64,000 nt of DNA from VAZQ01 sp963763365 (GCA_963763365.1 CAVXOE010000016.1:1-64000); one strand, 5' to 3'; counted from the stretch's first letter, positions 34,761 through 43,766 are shown. Numbers and translations: made by a program. The notes: generated by a model not told the origin, from the sequence alone.

Positions 34761-35732
34761 ATGATCAAGCCAGCCGTTTTGGCGGCGGCGATTGCCGCCA
34801 TGGCGTGCGCAGCGCCGGGCATTCATGCGGCCGAATTTCCCACCCGGCCGATCACGTTGATCATCGGCTTTGCGCCCGGCGGGCCAAGCGACGTGATGGC
34901 GCGGATTCTCTCGCGCAGGATGGAGGACATTCTCAAGCAGCCGCTGGTGATCGAAAACCGCACCGGCGCGGGCGGCGGCATCGCCGCGACCGCGGTCGCG
35001 CGCGCGGCGCCCGACGGTCACACGCTCCTGCTCGCGACCGGCTCCTCGCTCGCCATCAACCTCAGCCTCTACAAGAATTTGGGTTACGACCCGGAAAAGG
35101 ATTTCGAGCCGATCAGCCTGGTTGGCGTGCAGACCAACGTGCTCTACGCCCATCCGTCGCTGCCGGCGAATACGCTCACCGAGTTCGTTGCCTACGCCAG
35201 GGCCAACCCCGGCAAGATGTCCTTCGGATCGGGCGGCATCGGCACGCCCGCCCATCTCGCGGGCGAATTGCTCAAGATGAGGGCGGGCATCGACTACACG
35301 CACGTGCCGTTTCGCGGCACCGGCCCGACGCTGCAGAGCGTGATCGGCGGCCACGTGCCGACCGCGTTCAATCCGCCGGCGCCGCTGCTGCCGCTGCTGC
35401 AAAGCGGCGCCATCAAGGCGATCGCAATCACCACCCTCGCACGCACGCCGGCGTTGCCCGACACGCCGACCATCGCGGAAAGCGGCTATCCGGGATTTGA
35501 CGCGGCGACCTGGCACGCGGTGGTCGCGCCGGCGGCGCTGCCGAAAGACGTGGCGGCGAAATTGCATCAGGCCTTCCACGAAACCCTGAGCGATCCTGCG
35601 ATCCGCAAGGCGTTCGCCGATCAGGGCGTGGATGTGGTCAATGGGACGCCCGAGGACCTGCGTGCCTATATCAAGTCGGAGATTCCGAAATGGGCGGAGG
35701 TGGTCAAGGCTTCGGGCGCCAAGGTTGACTGA
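34761..35732 (+). CDS. Tripartite tricarboxylate transporter substrate-binding protein (Bug/TctC family)
   Basis: 323 aa. Signal peptide AVLAAAIAAMACAAPGIHA. Family marks: FPTRPITLIIGFAPGGPSDVMARILSRRMEDILKQPLVIENRTGAGGGIAATAVARAAPDGHTLLLAT, and YTHVPFRGTGPTLQSVIGGHV. Binds a small carboxylate in the periplasm. No TctA/TctB membrane genes are adjacent, as is usual for orphan Bug proteins. GGGAGGATCG precedes the ATG. Confidence 0.92.
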   Translation: MIKPAVLAAAIAAMACAAPGIHAAEFPTRPITLIIGFAPGGPSDVMARILSRRMEDILKQPLVIENRTGAGGGIAATAVARAAPDGHTLLLATGSSLAINLSLYKNLGYDPEKDFEPISLVGVQTNVLYAHPSLPANTLTEFVAYARANPGKMSFGSGGIGTPAHLAGELLKMRAGIDYTHVPFRGTGPTLQSVIGGHVPTAFNPPAPLLPLLQSGAIKAIAITTLARTPALPDTPTIAESGYPGFDAATWHAVVAPAALPKDVAAKLHQAFHETLSDPAIRKAFADQGVDVVNGTPEDLRAYIKSEIPKWAEVVKASGAKVD

Positions 35733-35808
35733 ACCTGCCTGAGCGACCTACGCGAACCGGCAAGCAAACGAGCGACGTGAGTTACCCGGCGGCGGGGAGG
35801 GGGATTCG

Positions 35809-36069
35809 ATGCACGTGATGATGGTTGTAGTCGTCGGTCTCATTGCACTCGCGGTATTCTACTTCGGCGCCCGTTTCCTTGGCCGAAGCGGGCAGACGGG
35901 CGCCTCGCTGTTCATCTGGGTCTGGCTCGTGGCGTCGCTGCTCAACGGCGCCGTCGGCGTGTTCCGCGCCGGCATTCCGCTGCTCAACGAATTTGGCGCC
36001 TTCATTCCGATTTTCGGGATTCCGGCTGCGATCGCGTGGTATCTCGCCTATAAGCATCACGCGAACTGA
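35809..36069 (+). CDS. Small multi-span membrane protein
   Basis: 86 aa. Three hydrophobic segments: MMVVVVGLIALAVFYFGARFLG, ASLFIWVWLVASLLNGAVGVF, and FGAFIPIFGIPAAIAWYLAY. Family not recognised. Starts 26 bases upstream of the TMEM175-type gene and may be co-transcribed. Confidence 0.7.
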   Translation: MHVMMVVVVGLIALAVFYFGARFLGRSGQTGASLFIWVWLVASLLNGAVGVFRAGIPLLNEFGAFIPIFGIPAAIAWYLAYKHHAN

Positions 36070-36095
36070 CCCAAGCGATCCTCTCCGGAGCGGGC

Positions 36096-36761
36096 ATGCG
36101 GTTCTTCGACCGGTTCAAACGAGGCGAGATGCGGCTCGGCCGCATCGAGGCGTTCAGCGATGGCGTCTTCGCCATCGTGGTGACGTTGCTGGTCCTGGAG
36201 CTGAAGGTTCCGGTGCTCAAGGATCATGCGAGCACCGGTGAACTCGCTCACCATCTGGTGGAACTGGCGCCGAAATTTCTGAGCTGGCTCATCAGCTTCA
36301 TCATCGTCTGCAAGTTCTGGCTCAATCATCACCACCTGCTGGGACTTGCGCGGCATGCCGACTATGCGATGGTATGGTTGAACTCGATTTTTCTGATGGG
36401 CCAGTCCTTCATTCCGTTTCCGACCGCACTGATGGGCGAGTACCCGACCAACCGCCTGGCGGTGAGCTTGTTCGGATGCGTGTTCGCGCTGAACACGCTG
36501 TTGTTCATCGCGCTCAACCGCTACATCGTGCGCAACCTGCTGAAACCGGAACTGGCGGGCACACAGGATCCGCACGCCCTACGCAAGGCGATGGTGGGGC
36601 CCTTGTCCTACCTCGTCGGGGCGGCGGCCGCCTGGTTGAGCGTTCACGCTGCGTTTGTGGTCTATCTTCTCACGCCGCTGTTCTACATCACGCCGCCGTC
36701 GTGGCACGGGCGTGCCGCCAGCAGTGGCGCGGGTGGTGCGCACGAGGGCGCAGCGAAATGA
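36096..36761 (+). CDS. TMEM175-family (DUF1211) membrane protein
   Basis: 221 aa, about six membrane segments. RIEAFSDGVFAIVVTLLVLELKVP near residues 15-38 is the family signature (FSDGVFAI) that lines the potassium pathway in known members. WLISFIIVCKFWLNHHHLL follows. Likely a potassium-permeable channel, by family only. Overlaps the next gene as ATGA. Confidence 0.85.
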   Translation: MRFFDRFKRGEMRLGRIEAFSDGVFAIVVTLLVLELKVPVLKDHASTGELAHHLVELAPKFLSWLISFIIVCKFWLNHHHLLGLARHADYAMVWLNSIFLMGQSFIPFPTALMGEYPTNRLAVSLFGCVFALNTLLFIALNRYIVRNLLKPELAGTQDPHALRKAMVGPLSYLVGAAAAWLSVHAAFVVYLLTPLFYITPPSWHGRAASSGAGGAHEGAAK

Positions 36762-37522
36762 GCGCAAGCGTGCCCGTGGGTTCGTCGCCCGAAAGAGACA
36801 TCGTCATCGTCCATAGTTCCGACCTGCACGTCGACCATGACTACACGGCGCGCATGCACGGCGGCGACGGTACGGCAGGGCTGGCCTCGGTCCTGTCATT
36901 GGCGCGCGGCGCCGGCGCCGACGTGGTGGTTCTGGCCGGCGACACGTTCGACTGCCACCGCCTGCCGTCCGAACTCTTGGACCGCACCGCCGCTGTCATC
37001 GCCGCGTCGGCTCTGCCGGTCGTGGTGCTGCCCGGAAATCACGATCCGGTGGTCGAGGATGCGGTCTATCATCATGACGCCCTGGCCGCTGTCGAGAATC
37101 TGTACGTGCTCGGCATGAAGCACGCCGAAGCCGTCGTCTTCTCCGACCTGGGCCTGGAGATTTGGGGCCGTCCCCACCTCGACTACGGCGACATGATTCC
37201 GTTCGAAAATGCTCGTCCGCGCCGCACCCGCTGGCAGGTCGCGGTCGGACACGGCCATTACGTACCGGAGCCCGATCGCAGCACGCATCTGCGCCCCGCG
37301 TGGCTGATCGGCGACCAGGAACTCGCCGCGACCGGCGCCGACTATGTCGCGCTCGGCCATTGGAACCGTCCGATGAAGGTCGGCAATGGCAATGTCGTGG
37401 CCTACTATTCCGGCTCACCGGAATATGCCGGCACCGTCAACGTGGTCCGCCTCACGCGGGCGGGCGATGTGGTGGTGACGCGGGCCGAGCTCGACATCAC
37501 GCGCGACCCGTTCGCCGTGTGA
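36758..37522 (+). CDS. Calcineurin-like metallophosphoesterase
   Basis: 254 aa. Metal-binding motifs in order: HSSDLHVDHD (D-x-H), LAGDTFD (GD), LPGNHDP (GNHD), then VGHGHY and LGHWNR. Cytoplasmic, no signal peptide. The order resembles SbcD/DNA-repair-type phosphoesterases, but there is no SbcC partner nearby. Substrate unknown. Confidence 0.87.
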   Translation: MSASVPVGSSPERDIVIVHSSDLHVDHDYTARMHGGDGTAGLASVLSLARGAGADVVVLAGDTFDCHRLPSELLDRTAAVIAASALPVVVLPGNHDPVVEDAVYHHDALAAVENLYVLGMKHAEAVVFSDLGLEIWGRPHLDYGDMIPFENARPRRTRWQVAVGHGHYVPEPDRSTHLRPAWLIGDQELAATGADYVALGHWNRPMKVGNGNVVAYYSGSPEYAGTVNVVRLTRAGDVVVTRAELDITRDPFAV

Positions 37523-37547
37523 GCATCCGTGCCAATAGTCTAGCGGC

Positions 37548-37940
37548 TCACGCCTTCTTGTCGAAGACGATTTGCGTCTGGGTGACGATGGCGGCGAGCT
37601 TACCGTCGCCGCGGGTGATGCGCGTTTCGAGCACGATGGTGGTACGGCCACGGTGCAGCGGAACGCAGACCGCGCGGACGGTATCGTCCTTGGGGATGCC
37701 GGCAAAGAAATTGGTCTTGCTCTCGATCGTGGCGGTGCGGCCGCCGTCAGGCAGGCTGATGCTGGCGGTCATTCCGCCGAGCGTATCGGCCAGCGCCATG
37801 ACGGCGCCGCCGTGCATCACGCCGCGCCGGTTCAGCAATTCCTCGCGCGCGAAGAGCTCGGCCTCCGTGCGCTCCGGCGTGTGCAGCAGCACCTTCACGC
37901 CGAGAAGCTTGTTGAACGGCGCGGGAACCCAGTCGGTCAT
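37548..37940 (-). CDS. PaaI-type hotdog-fold thioesterase
   Basis: 130 aa. NRRGVMHGGAVMALADTLGGMTASI around residues 37-61 is the hotdog helix with the usual HGG; then KTNFFAGIPKDDTVRAVC and RGDGKLAAIVTQTQIVF. Likely hydrolyses an acyl- or aryl-CoA. Convergent with the phosphoesterase gene, 26 bases apart. Confidence 0.88.
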   Translation of the reverse strand: MTDWVPAPFNKLLGVKVLLHTPERTEAELFAREELLNRRGVMHGGAVMALADTLGGMTASISLPDGGRTATIESKTNFFAGIPKDDTVRAVCVPLHRGRTTIVLETRITRGDGKLAAIVTQTQIVFDKKA

Positions 37941-38163
37941 CGTCGGTCCTCGGTGAACATGAGGGCGGGTGATAGCATCGCGTATCCCCGCGATGCCAGG
38001 GTGGGAATCCGGACGGAAATGTATGGCAGCGTCGCGTACGCGCCGATCGATCCCCGGGCTCCGGCAGGCCTTTCAAATTGACGGCTCACCTGTATTCTCT
38101 CGCCGGGCGTCGGAGCGCCTGGGCATCCTAAATTCGGCTGACCGGAATAGAGGAGGGATTGCG

Positions 38164-38692
38164 ATGCGCGTGATGTCAACAATCGTGACGGCGCTCGTGG
38201 TTGCGGCCGGTCTTGTCGACTCTGACGCCACCTTCCTACGCGCAGAGTTGTCAGCAATTGTGGGTCGAGCGCAACCAGTACTACAAAAACCACGGATACT
38301 GCTTCAAGACGCAGCAGGCCATTTCGTATTTCGGCAATGGCGGCTGTCGCATCGACGATCAGAACGACGTGCCGCTGACGTCAGCCGAGCGCGGGCGCAT
38401 CAACCAGATCGTGCAGCAGGAGCGCGCGATGGGCTGCTCGGACGGCGGCGGTGGTGGAGGGGGCGGTGGTGGTGGCGGCGGGGCCGCGGGTATGAGCTGC
38501 AACCAGCTCTGGGTGGCGCGCAATTCGATCTACAAGGCGCGCGGCTATTGCTTCAAGACACAGCGTGCCATCGCCTATTTCGGCAACGGCGGCTGCACCC
38601 ACCAGAACGAGGGCGACATTCCGTTCTCGTCGGGCGAGCGTGCACAGATCGCGCAGATCCAGGCGCAGGAGCGCGCCAAGGGTTGCGATTGA
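38164..38692 (+). CDS. Exported protein with two YARHG-like repeats (frameshift in the signal region)
   Basis: ATG 38164 after GGAGGG opens MRVMSTIVTALVVAA. The rest of the signal region and mature protein are in the next frame (VLSTLTPPSYAQ-SCQQLW...), so one base is probably missing near 38200-38215. The mature protein holds two copies of a ~60-residue module: LWVERNQYYKNHGYCFKTQQAISYFGNGGC and LWVARNSIYKARGYCFKTQRAIAYFGNGGC. Each matches the YARHG domain core and adds Cys pairs. They are joined by a run of 13 Gly. Envelope role likely; ligand unknown. Confidence 0.78.
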
Positions 38693-38805
38693 GCAACGGC
38701 AGCGACGGACGGCCGCGAGGCGCGGACGGCGGGGTCGACCTCGCAGTGGAGCGGAGCGGCTGCGCATTTGGTGCCCGACGGTCTTTCCGGTAAAGAACGC
38801 CCGAC

Positions 38806-38882
38806 GCGCTCGTAGCTCAGCTGGATAGAGCACCAGACTTCGAATCTGGGGGTCGGGGGTTCGAATCCCTCCGAGCGCGCCA
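38806..38882 (+). tRNA. tRNA-Arg (anticodon TCG)
   Basis: 77 nt including encoded CCA. Acceptor stem GCGCTCG/CGAGCGC is perfect, discriminator G, then CCA at 38880-38882. The anticodon arm CCAGA-CTTCGAA-TCTGG gives anticodon TCG, and the T arm has GGTTCGAATCC. Reads CGA arginine codons (and CGN if modified). Confidence 0.97.
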
Positions 38883-39216
38883 TTACCGCCGAATTTACGA
38901 TTTCATGCGATGCCCTTCGCGAGCTTACACGGGACAAAATCCTTACCGTAGCGCGGGCGGTGTTCGGCGGCCTTCGGCGTTGCGTCAGTGAATTACTCTT
39001 CTGGAACTTCGCTTTGAGCTTCTGTGTGTTGGTTCAGTGATGGTTCGCTTTGCGCAAGAGACACATGGTGCCGCACGTCAGTCTGGCTCGCCTAGGTATT
39101 AAATGGCGACAAGATAGTTGGATTCAAGAATTGGATTCTGCATTTCTATCCGTAAGTTCCAGAGCCCTGTTGCCTGTCATTCCTAAGTGAATGGGCAGCG
39201 TAAGGGTGGGAGTTAG
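38883..39216. other. Intergenic region, no gene seen
   Basis: 334 bases between tRNA-Arg and the monooxygenase gene. Composition is lower in GC than the flanks, especially 38990-39170. No reading frame, hairpin with T run, or repeat was supported. A boundary just 3' of a tRNA can be an integration site, but no direct repeat of the tRNA 3' end was noticed downstream. Confidence 0.4.
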
Positions 39217-40767
39217 ATGACAGTCCATGGAGTGATAATCGCTGGCGGAGGTCCGACCGGGTTGATGCTAGCTGGCGAGTTGGCGCTCGCAGGCGTCGAT
39301 GTCGCAATTGTCGAGCGGCGCCCCAGCCAGAATGTCGTCGGCTCACGCGCGGGCGGCCTCCACGCACGAACGATCGAGATTTTCGATCAGCGCGGCATCG
39401 CCGACCGGTTCCTCGCCGAAGGCCAGAAGGCGCAAGCCGGCGGGTTTGCCGGGGTAAGGTTAGACATTAGCGATCTTCCGACCCGCCACCCTTACCTCAT
39501 CGGGCTCAGGCAAAAACACATCGAGCGCATCCTTGCCGGCTGGGTCGCCGCGCTTAAGGTGCGAATCTATCGCGGGATTGAGGTAACGGGTTTCGCGCAG
39601 GACGATTCCGGCGTCGATGTCGCGCTCAGCGATGGCCGGTCCCTGCGCGCGCAATATCTCGTCGGGTGCGATGGCGGACACAGCCTGGTCCGCAAGGCGG
39701 CTGGCATTGAGTTCCGCGGATCGGACCCGACAACCAGCAATCTGATCGCGGAGGGCGAGCTGGCGACAGAACCGCCTGAATGGGGTATCCGCCGCGACGC
39801 CCTCGGCATCCATGCCGTCAGCCGAGTGGAGTACGAGATCCGAGACGGCGAGATCGTCTACGCGAATGAGGGACCGGTCGGCGTCATGGTGACCGAACGG
39901 AAAGTCGGCGCGACGACCGAACCCACCGTCAACGATCTTCGCGACGCGATGACCGCCGTCTACGGGACCGATTATGGTATACACAATCTCACCTCGATCT
40001 CCCGGTTCACCGATGCGACCCGGCAGGCCGCGGCCTACCGCAAGGGTCGGGTGGTGCTGGCCGGCGACGCCGCCCATGTGCATCCCCCAGACAGCGGACA
40101 AGGGCTTCAGACCGGTGTGCAAGATGCAGTGAATTTGGGATGGAAGCTGGCCCTGGTGATCAAGGGGGTGTCGCCGGAAAGCCTCCTCGATACCTATCAC
40201 GCCGAGCGCCACCCGATCGCCGCCCGCGTGTTGCGCTACACGCTGGCCTCAGTCGCGCTTCGCCGCGACGACGACCGCACGAAGGCACTGCGCGCCACGA
40301 TGGCCGAGCTCCTCGGCATGGACGAGCCACGCCGACAATTCGCGGCGATGATCTCCGGTCTGGACATTCATTACGACCTAGGTGAGGGGCATCCGCTGCT
40401 CGGCCGCCGCATGCCCGATCTCGACTTGGTCACCGAAAACGGCCCGCTGCGGGTCTTCAGCCTGCTCCACGCTGCCCGGCCGTTGCTCCTCAACCTCGGT
40501 GAGCCCGGCGCCTTCGACATCTCGCCGTGGGCGGATCGGGTCCAGTTGGTCGACGCCAAATATGTTGGTCCGCGGGAGCTGCCGGCTCTTGGGCCGGTCA
40601 CTGCGCCCACCGCCGTGTTGGTTCGGCCCGACGGATATGTGGCTTGGGTAGGAGACCTGACCGAGCCGGGGCTCGCTGACGCGCTAACCACTTGGTTCGG
40701 ACCGCCTACTGGGGCATTGCGCACCGGCTTCCAAAATCTTTCCGTGAGGGTGACAGATCGTACCTGA
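39217..40767 (+). CDS. FAD-dependent aromatic monooxygenase (PheA/TfdB type)
   Basis: 516 aa. GxGxxG FAD motif IIAGGGPTGLMLAGELALAGVDVAIVERRP at residues 6-35; LVGCDGGHSLVRKAAG (DG motif); GRVVLAGDAAHVHPPDSGQGLQTGVQDAVNLGWKLA (GD motif). The C-terminal ~110 residues form the thioredoxin-like domain of this hydroxylase group. Related enzymes hydroxylate phenols, polyketides or rifamycin; the substrate cannot be told. No ribosome site is strong; GTGGGAG lies just before ATG 39217. Confidence 0.9.
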   Translation: MTVHGVIIAGGGPTGLMLAGELALAGVDVAIVERRPSQNVVGSRAGGLHARTIEIFDQRGIADRFLAEGQKAQAGGFAGVRLDISDLPTRHPYLIGLRQKHIERILAGWVAALKVRIYRGIEVTGFAQDDSGVDVALSDGRSLRAQYLVGCDGGHSLVRKAAGIEFRGSDPTTSNLIAEGELATEPPEWGIRRDALGIHAVSRVEYEIRDGEIVYANEGPVGVMVTERKVGATTEPTVNDLRDAMTAVYGTDYGIHNLTSISRFTDATRQAAAYRKGRVVLAGDAAHVHPPDSGQGLQTGVQDAVNLGWKLALVIKGVSPESLLDTYHAERHPIAARVLRYTLASVALRRDDDRTKALRATMAELLGMDEPRRQFAAMISGLDIHYDLGEGHPLLGRRMPDLDLVTENGPLRVFSLLHAARPLLLNLGEPGAFDISPWADRVQLVDAKYVGPRELPALGPVTAPTAVLVRPDGYVAWVGDLTEPGLADALTTWFGPPTGALRTGFQNLSVRVTDRT

Positions 40768-40974
40768 GACATAGGCGACAACCTCGGACCGCCCATGGCC
40801 GTTCGTTGGCCGCTTGCGGGCGCGAGGCCCGTCCATCGGCATTGTTCAAATCCCTCCAATCTCCGCCGTCGTGCGATCCTGATTGGTGGTCAAATGGCAG
40901 GTGCGGCTGGGGGGTGGCGCGGCGCATTGCGATATGGTTCGCTAGACTGCGGTTTCAGCGAATGGAGTGTCTGG

Positions 40975-41949
40975 ATGTCTTCTTCGAGCGAATGGGAGCT
41001 GCCCGCCTCCGTCCGGCCGAAGGCTGAGGATTATTCCTTCGACCTGGAGCGGGCCTTCGGCGCGGTCGTGGGAATCCGCGCCATGGTTCCGGCGGACGCC
41101 TTCACGGCCGAGACGCTGGGCACGGAACGGACGGGCAATGGCGTGCTCATCCGCGATGGCGTGGTGTTGACCATCGGCTATCTGATCACCGAGGCGGATA
41201 CCATCTGGCTGCATCTCAACGACGGCCGGGCGGTACCCGCGACCGTGCTGGCCTACGACCAGGAGACGGGGTTCGGTCTCGTTCAGGCGCTGGCGCGGCT
41301 CGACTTGCCGGGCCTGGAACTCGGTCATTCGAAGGCCGCCAAGGTCGGCGATCAGGTCGTGGTGGCCGGTGCCGGCGGGCGCAAGCATTCGGTTGCGGCG
41401 CGCATTGCCGCCAAGCAGGAATTCGCCGGCAACTGGGAATACGTGCTCGACGAGGCGTTCTTCACGGCGCCCGCGCATCCGTTCTGGGGCGGCACCGCGA
41501 TGATCGGCAGCCGCGGCGAGCTCCTTGGTATCGGATCGCTGCAGGTTCAGCAGGTGAGGGAGATCGGAACACCCGAACCGCTCAATATGATCGTGCCGAT
41601 CGATCTCCTAAAGCCGATCCTCGACGACCTGCTCACGCTCGGACGGCCGAACCATCCGCCGCGCCCCTGGCTTGGCCTCAACGCGACCGAGATCGACGAC
41701 AAGATCGTGGTGGCGCGCGTCGCCACCGGCGGCCCTTCGCGCAAGGCCAACCTCAAGACGGGGGATGTCGTTTTGGCCGTTGCCGATAACCAGGTCGGTG
41801 ACCTTGCGGGCTTCTTCCGCCGGGTCTGGTCGCTGGGCAAGGCCGGCGTCGAGGTGCCGCTGACGATCTTCCGGGACGGCCGGACCTTCGAGGTGAAGGT
41901 GACGTCAGGCGACCGCAACCGCTTTCTCAAGGGGCCGAGCCTGCATTGA
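40975..41949 (+). CDS. HtrA-like protein lacking the catalytic triad, with PDZ domain
   Basis: 324 aa, no signal peptide. The trypsin-like fold is clear (GNGVLIRDGVVLTIGYLITEAD, VGDQVVVAGAGG, LGIGSLQVQQV, then PDZ around ATGGPSRKANLKTGDVVLAVAD). Aligned with the Do protease at 14580, the His site reads Tyr69 (IGYLI), the Asp site reads Gly99-Phe100 (ETGFGLV), and the Ser site reads Gly172 (HPFWGGTAM). It should not be a protease. A binding or scaffold role is inferred. Start ATG 40975 has GGAG ten bases upstream. Confidence 0.85.
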   Translation: MSSSSEWELPASVRPKAEDYSFDLERAFGAVVGIRAMVPADAFTAETLGTERTGNGVLIRDGVVLTIGYLITEADTIWLHLNDGRAVPATVLAYDQETGFGLVQALARLDLPGLELGHSKAAKVGDQVVVAGAGGRKHSVAARIAAKQEFAGNWEYVLDEAFFTAPAHPFWGGTAMIGSRGELLGIGSLQVQQVREIGTPEPLNMIVPIDLLKPILDDLLTLGRPNHPPRPWLGLNATEIDDKIVVARVATGGPSRKANLKTGDVVLAVADNQVGDLAGFFRRVWSLGKAGVEVPLTIFRDGRTFEVKVTSGDRNRFLKGPSLH

Positions 41950-41979
41950 GGATGGCGACCGCCGGGGCAGCGCAATTGG

Positions 41980-42426
41980 TCAGAAGTCGTCCGGGCAGGG
42001 ATCGACGATAGCCCAAAGCTCCGGGCCGTTCTTCACCTTCTTCATGTCGGTGGACAGTCCGCCCTGCCGGGCGATCCAGCTTTTCACGGTCTCCGGATAG
42101 TACGACATCAGGTCGGCGGTGCCGGCGTAGCTCGTCACCTTCACGCCGAAGGTCAGGCTCTTGTCGTAATAGGCCTGATGGAAGCCGAGGCTCGCGCGCG
42201 GCGTGACGCAGACGCGATTGAGCGGGACGATCCCGAGCACCAGGGTGCAGGCCGAATTGCAGATGCCATCGATGACGACGCGCTCGCCGCGGTCGCGAAT
42301 GTCGGCATATTTGGTCTTGTACTCGTCGACCAAACCACCGTGGTCGCGGGTGATGCGATACTCGGCTTGCGCCGCCGTACTCGCCACCAACGCCACTAAG
42401 ACCAGAAACGCCAGACGCCGCATCAA
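41980..42426 (-). CDS. Exported ClpP-like fold protein
   Basis: 148 aa. Signal peptide RRLAFLVLVALVASTAAQA. After it, GLVDEYKTKYADIRDRGERVVIDGICNSACTLVLGIVP and SLGFHQAYYD. The NSACT Ser and the HQA His sit where ClpP/crotonase-fold serine hydrolases of periplasmic type have their nucleophile and base. Two further Cys could form a disulfide. Function unknown. Convergent with the HtrA-like gene, 30 bases apart. Confidence 0.78.
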   Translation of the reverse strand: MMRRLAFLVLVALVASTAAQAEYRITRDHGGLVDEYKTKYADIRDRGERVVIDGICNSACTLVLGIVPLNRVCVTPRASLGFHQAYYDKSLTFGVKVTSYAGTADLMSYYPETVKSWIARQGGLSTDMKKVKNGPELWAIVDPCPDDF

Positions 42427-42767
42427 GCCCTACATCCCCGCAAGCCAAGCTGATCCCCATGCCGTGAATCACACGGGCATCGGGCAAAAATTTGGCCCTG
42501 TTTGATTTGTATTTCGTTAAGCCTAATCGAGATGCCGCTTTCTTGCCGCAATTGAGCGCGCCCGCGGCGGCGGGGTCGGCGCGAATCACGTCGCGGAGCA
42601 CGTCAGTTGGTGACGATGCTGCGGATCGATTACCCCTCGCGGCCGCGTGATGAGCGCTGCCGTTTTCGCAGCCCACCCATGATCGCGTTTTCGCGAACTC
42701 GTGAGTCGGGCCGGCCACCGAAGCGCGGTATCTTGGTGTCACGGGCACATGAGGAGAGGAGGCGGAC
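42427..42767. other. Divergent intergenic region
   Basis: 341 bases between a minus-strand and a plus-strand gene. An A/T-rich patch near 42480-42530 is a likely promoter area, but no consensus pair could be fixed. GGAGAGGAGG precedes the next gene. No other gene seen. Confidence 0.4.
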
Positions 42768-42965
42768 ATGGGAATCATCATGATTCGCTGTCCCGCCACC
42801 GGCTGCGAGGTGTCGACGGGCATTGAAGTCGTCGATGTCGAGGCGCTCCCGCGCGTAACGGCCAAGATGTTCTGTACGGCGTGCGGCTGCGTGCACGACT
42901 GGAGCAAGGACGAGGCCTGGCTGGCAGATGGCGGTGAGGAATACCGGGCCGCGGCTGTTGGCTGA
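42768..42965 (+). CDS. Small zinc-ribbon-like protein
   Basis: 65 aa from ATG 42768 with a strong GGAGG upstream. RCPATGCEVSTGIEV and FCTACGCVHDWSKDEAW provide five Cys, four of which fit a short zinc ribbon (CPxxG-C ... CxxC). Similar small proteins are common in Bradyrhizobium relatives; no function is known. Confidence 0.8.
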   Translation: MGIIMIRCPATGCEVSTGIEVVDVEALPRVTAKMFCTACGCVHDWSKDEAWLADGGEEYRAAAVG

Positions 42966-43044
42966 GCGGTCCAGCGTTCGCGTCAGGTCGATGACGCATT
43001 CATCCGGTTCACCGCCAGGGCGGTTGGTGTCGGCCGATCCGGTC

Positions 43045-43078
43045 GCAAAAGAAATCGGGCGCGGGTTGGCCCGCGCCC
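43045..43078 (-). terminator. Rho-independent terminator of the peroxiredoxin gene
   Basis: On the minus strand GGGCGCGGG pairs with CCCGCGCCC (43057-43065 and 43070-43078) around a 4-base loop, followed by GATTTCTTTT (43047-43056). The stem is perfect, nine pairs. It lies 26 bases after the peroxiredoxin stop. Confidence 0.85.
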
Positions 43079-43103
43079 GCGCGAGTTGACGTAGGCCGGC
43101 CGA

Positions 43104-43766
43104 TCAGGCCTTAGGCTGCGGCACGATGCGGATGTATGGCTTCGGCGCCTTCCAGCCTTGCGGATATTGCTTCTTGGCGTCTTCGTCCGACACCGAGCCG
43201 GCGATGATGACATCCTCGCCGTGCTTCCAATTCACTGGCGTCGCCACCTTGTGCTTCGCGGTGAGTTGCAGCGAGTCGATCACGCGCAGCACTTCGTCGA
43301 AGTTGCGCCCGGTGGTCATCGGATAGACCAGGACGAGCTTGATCTTCTTGTCGGGTCCGATGACGAAGACGTTGCGCACCGTCTGGTTGTCCGCGGCGGT
43401 GCGCTTGTTTGGATCGCCGGAGATGGCCGCCGGCAGCATGCCGTAGAGCTTCGAGACGTTGAAATCGGTATCGCCGATCATCGGATAGTTCGGCGCAAAA
43501 CCCTGCGTCTCCTTGATGTCGGCCGCCCAGCCCGAATGCTTGTCGACCGGGTCGACCGAGAGGCCGATGATCTTGACGCCGCGCTTGTCGAACTCGGGCT
43601 TGATCTTGGCCATGTAGCCGAGCTCGGTCGTGCAGACCGGCGTGAAGTCCTTGGGATGTGAAAACAGCACGACCCAGCTGTTGCCGATCCAGTCGTGGAA
43701 GCGGATTTTGCCTTCGGTGGTCTCGGCTTCGAAATCCGGCGCAGTGTCGTTGATCGTGAGAGCCAT
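43104..43766 (-). CDS. 1-Cys peroxiredoxin (Prx6 type)
   Basis: 220 aa from ATG 43766, which has GGAGG upstream; the frame continues further but without conservation. Peroxidatic Cys in HPKDFTPVCTTELGYM (near residue 44). Prx6 marks: IIGLSVDPVDKHSGWAADI, VRNVFVIGPDKKIKLVLVYPMTTGRNFDEVLRVIDSLQL, and ATPVNWKHGEDVIIAGSVSDEDAKKQYPQGW near the end. Reduces peroxides in the cytoplasm. Single gene with its own terminator. Confidence 0.95.
   Translation of the reverse strand: MALTINDTAPDFEAETTEGKIRFHDWIGNSWVVLFSHPKDFTPVCTTELGYMAKIKPEFDKRGVKIIGLSVDPVDKHSGWAADIKETQGFAPNYPMIGDTDFNVSKLYGMLPAAISGDPNKRTAADNQTVRNVFVIGPDKKIKLVLVYPMTTGRNFDEVLRVIDSLQLTAKHKVATPVNWKHGEDVIIAGSVSDEDAKKQYPQGWKAPKPYIRIVPQPKA

Noticed and set aside
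38806..40767. Integration of an island at tRNA-Arg
   Set aside because: A monooxygenase with somewhat different flanking composition follows the tRNA, but no integrase and no repeat of the tRNA end was found.
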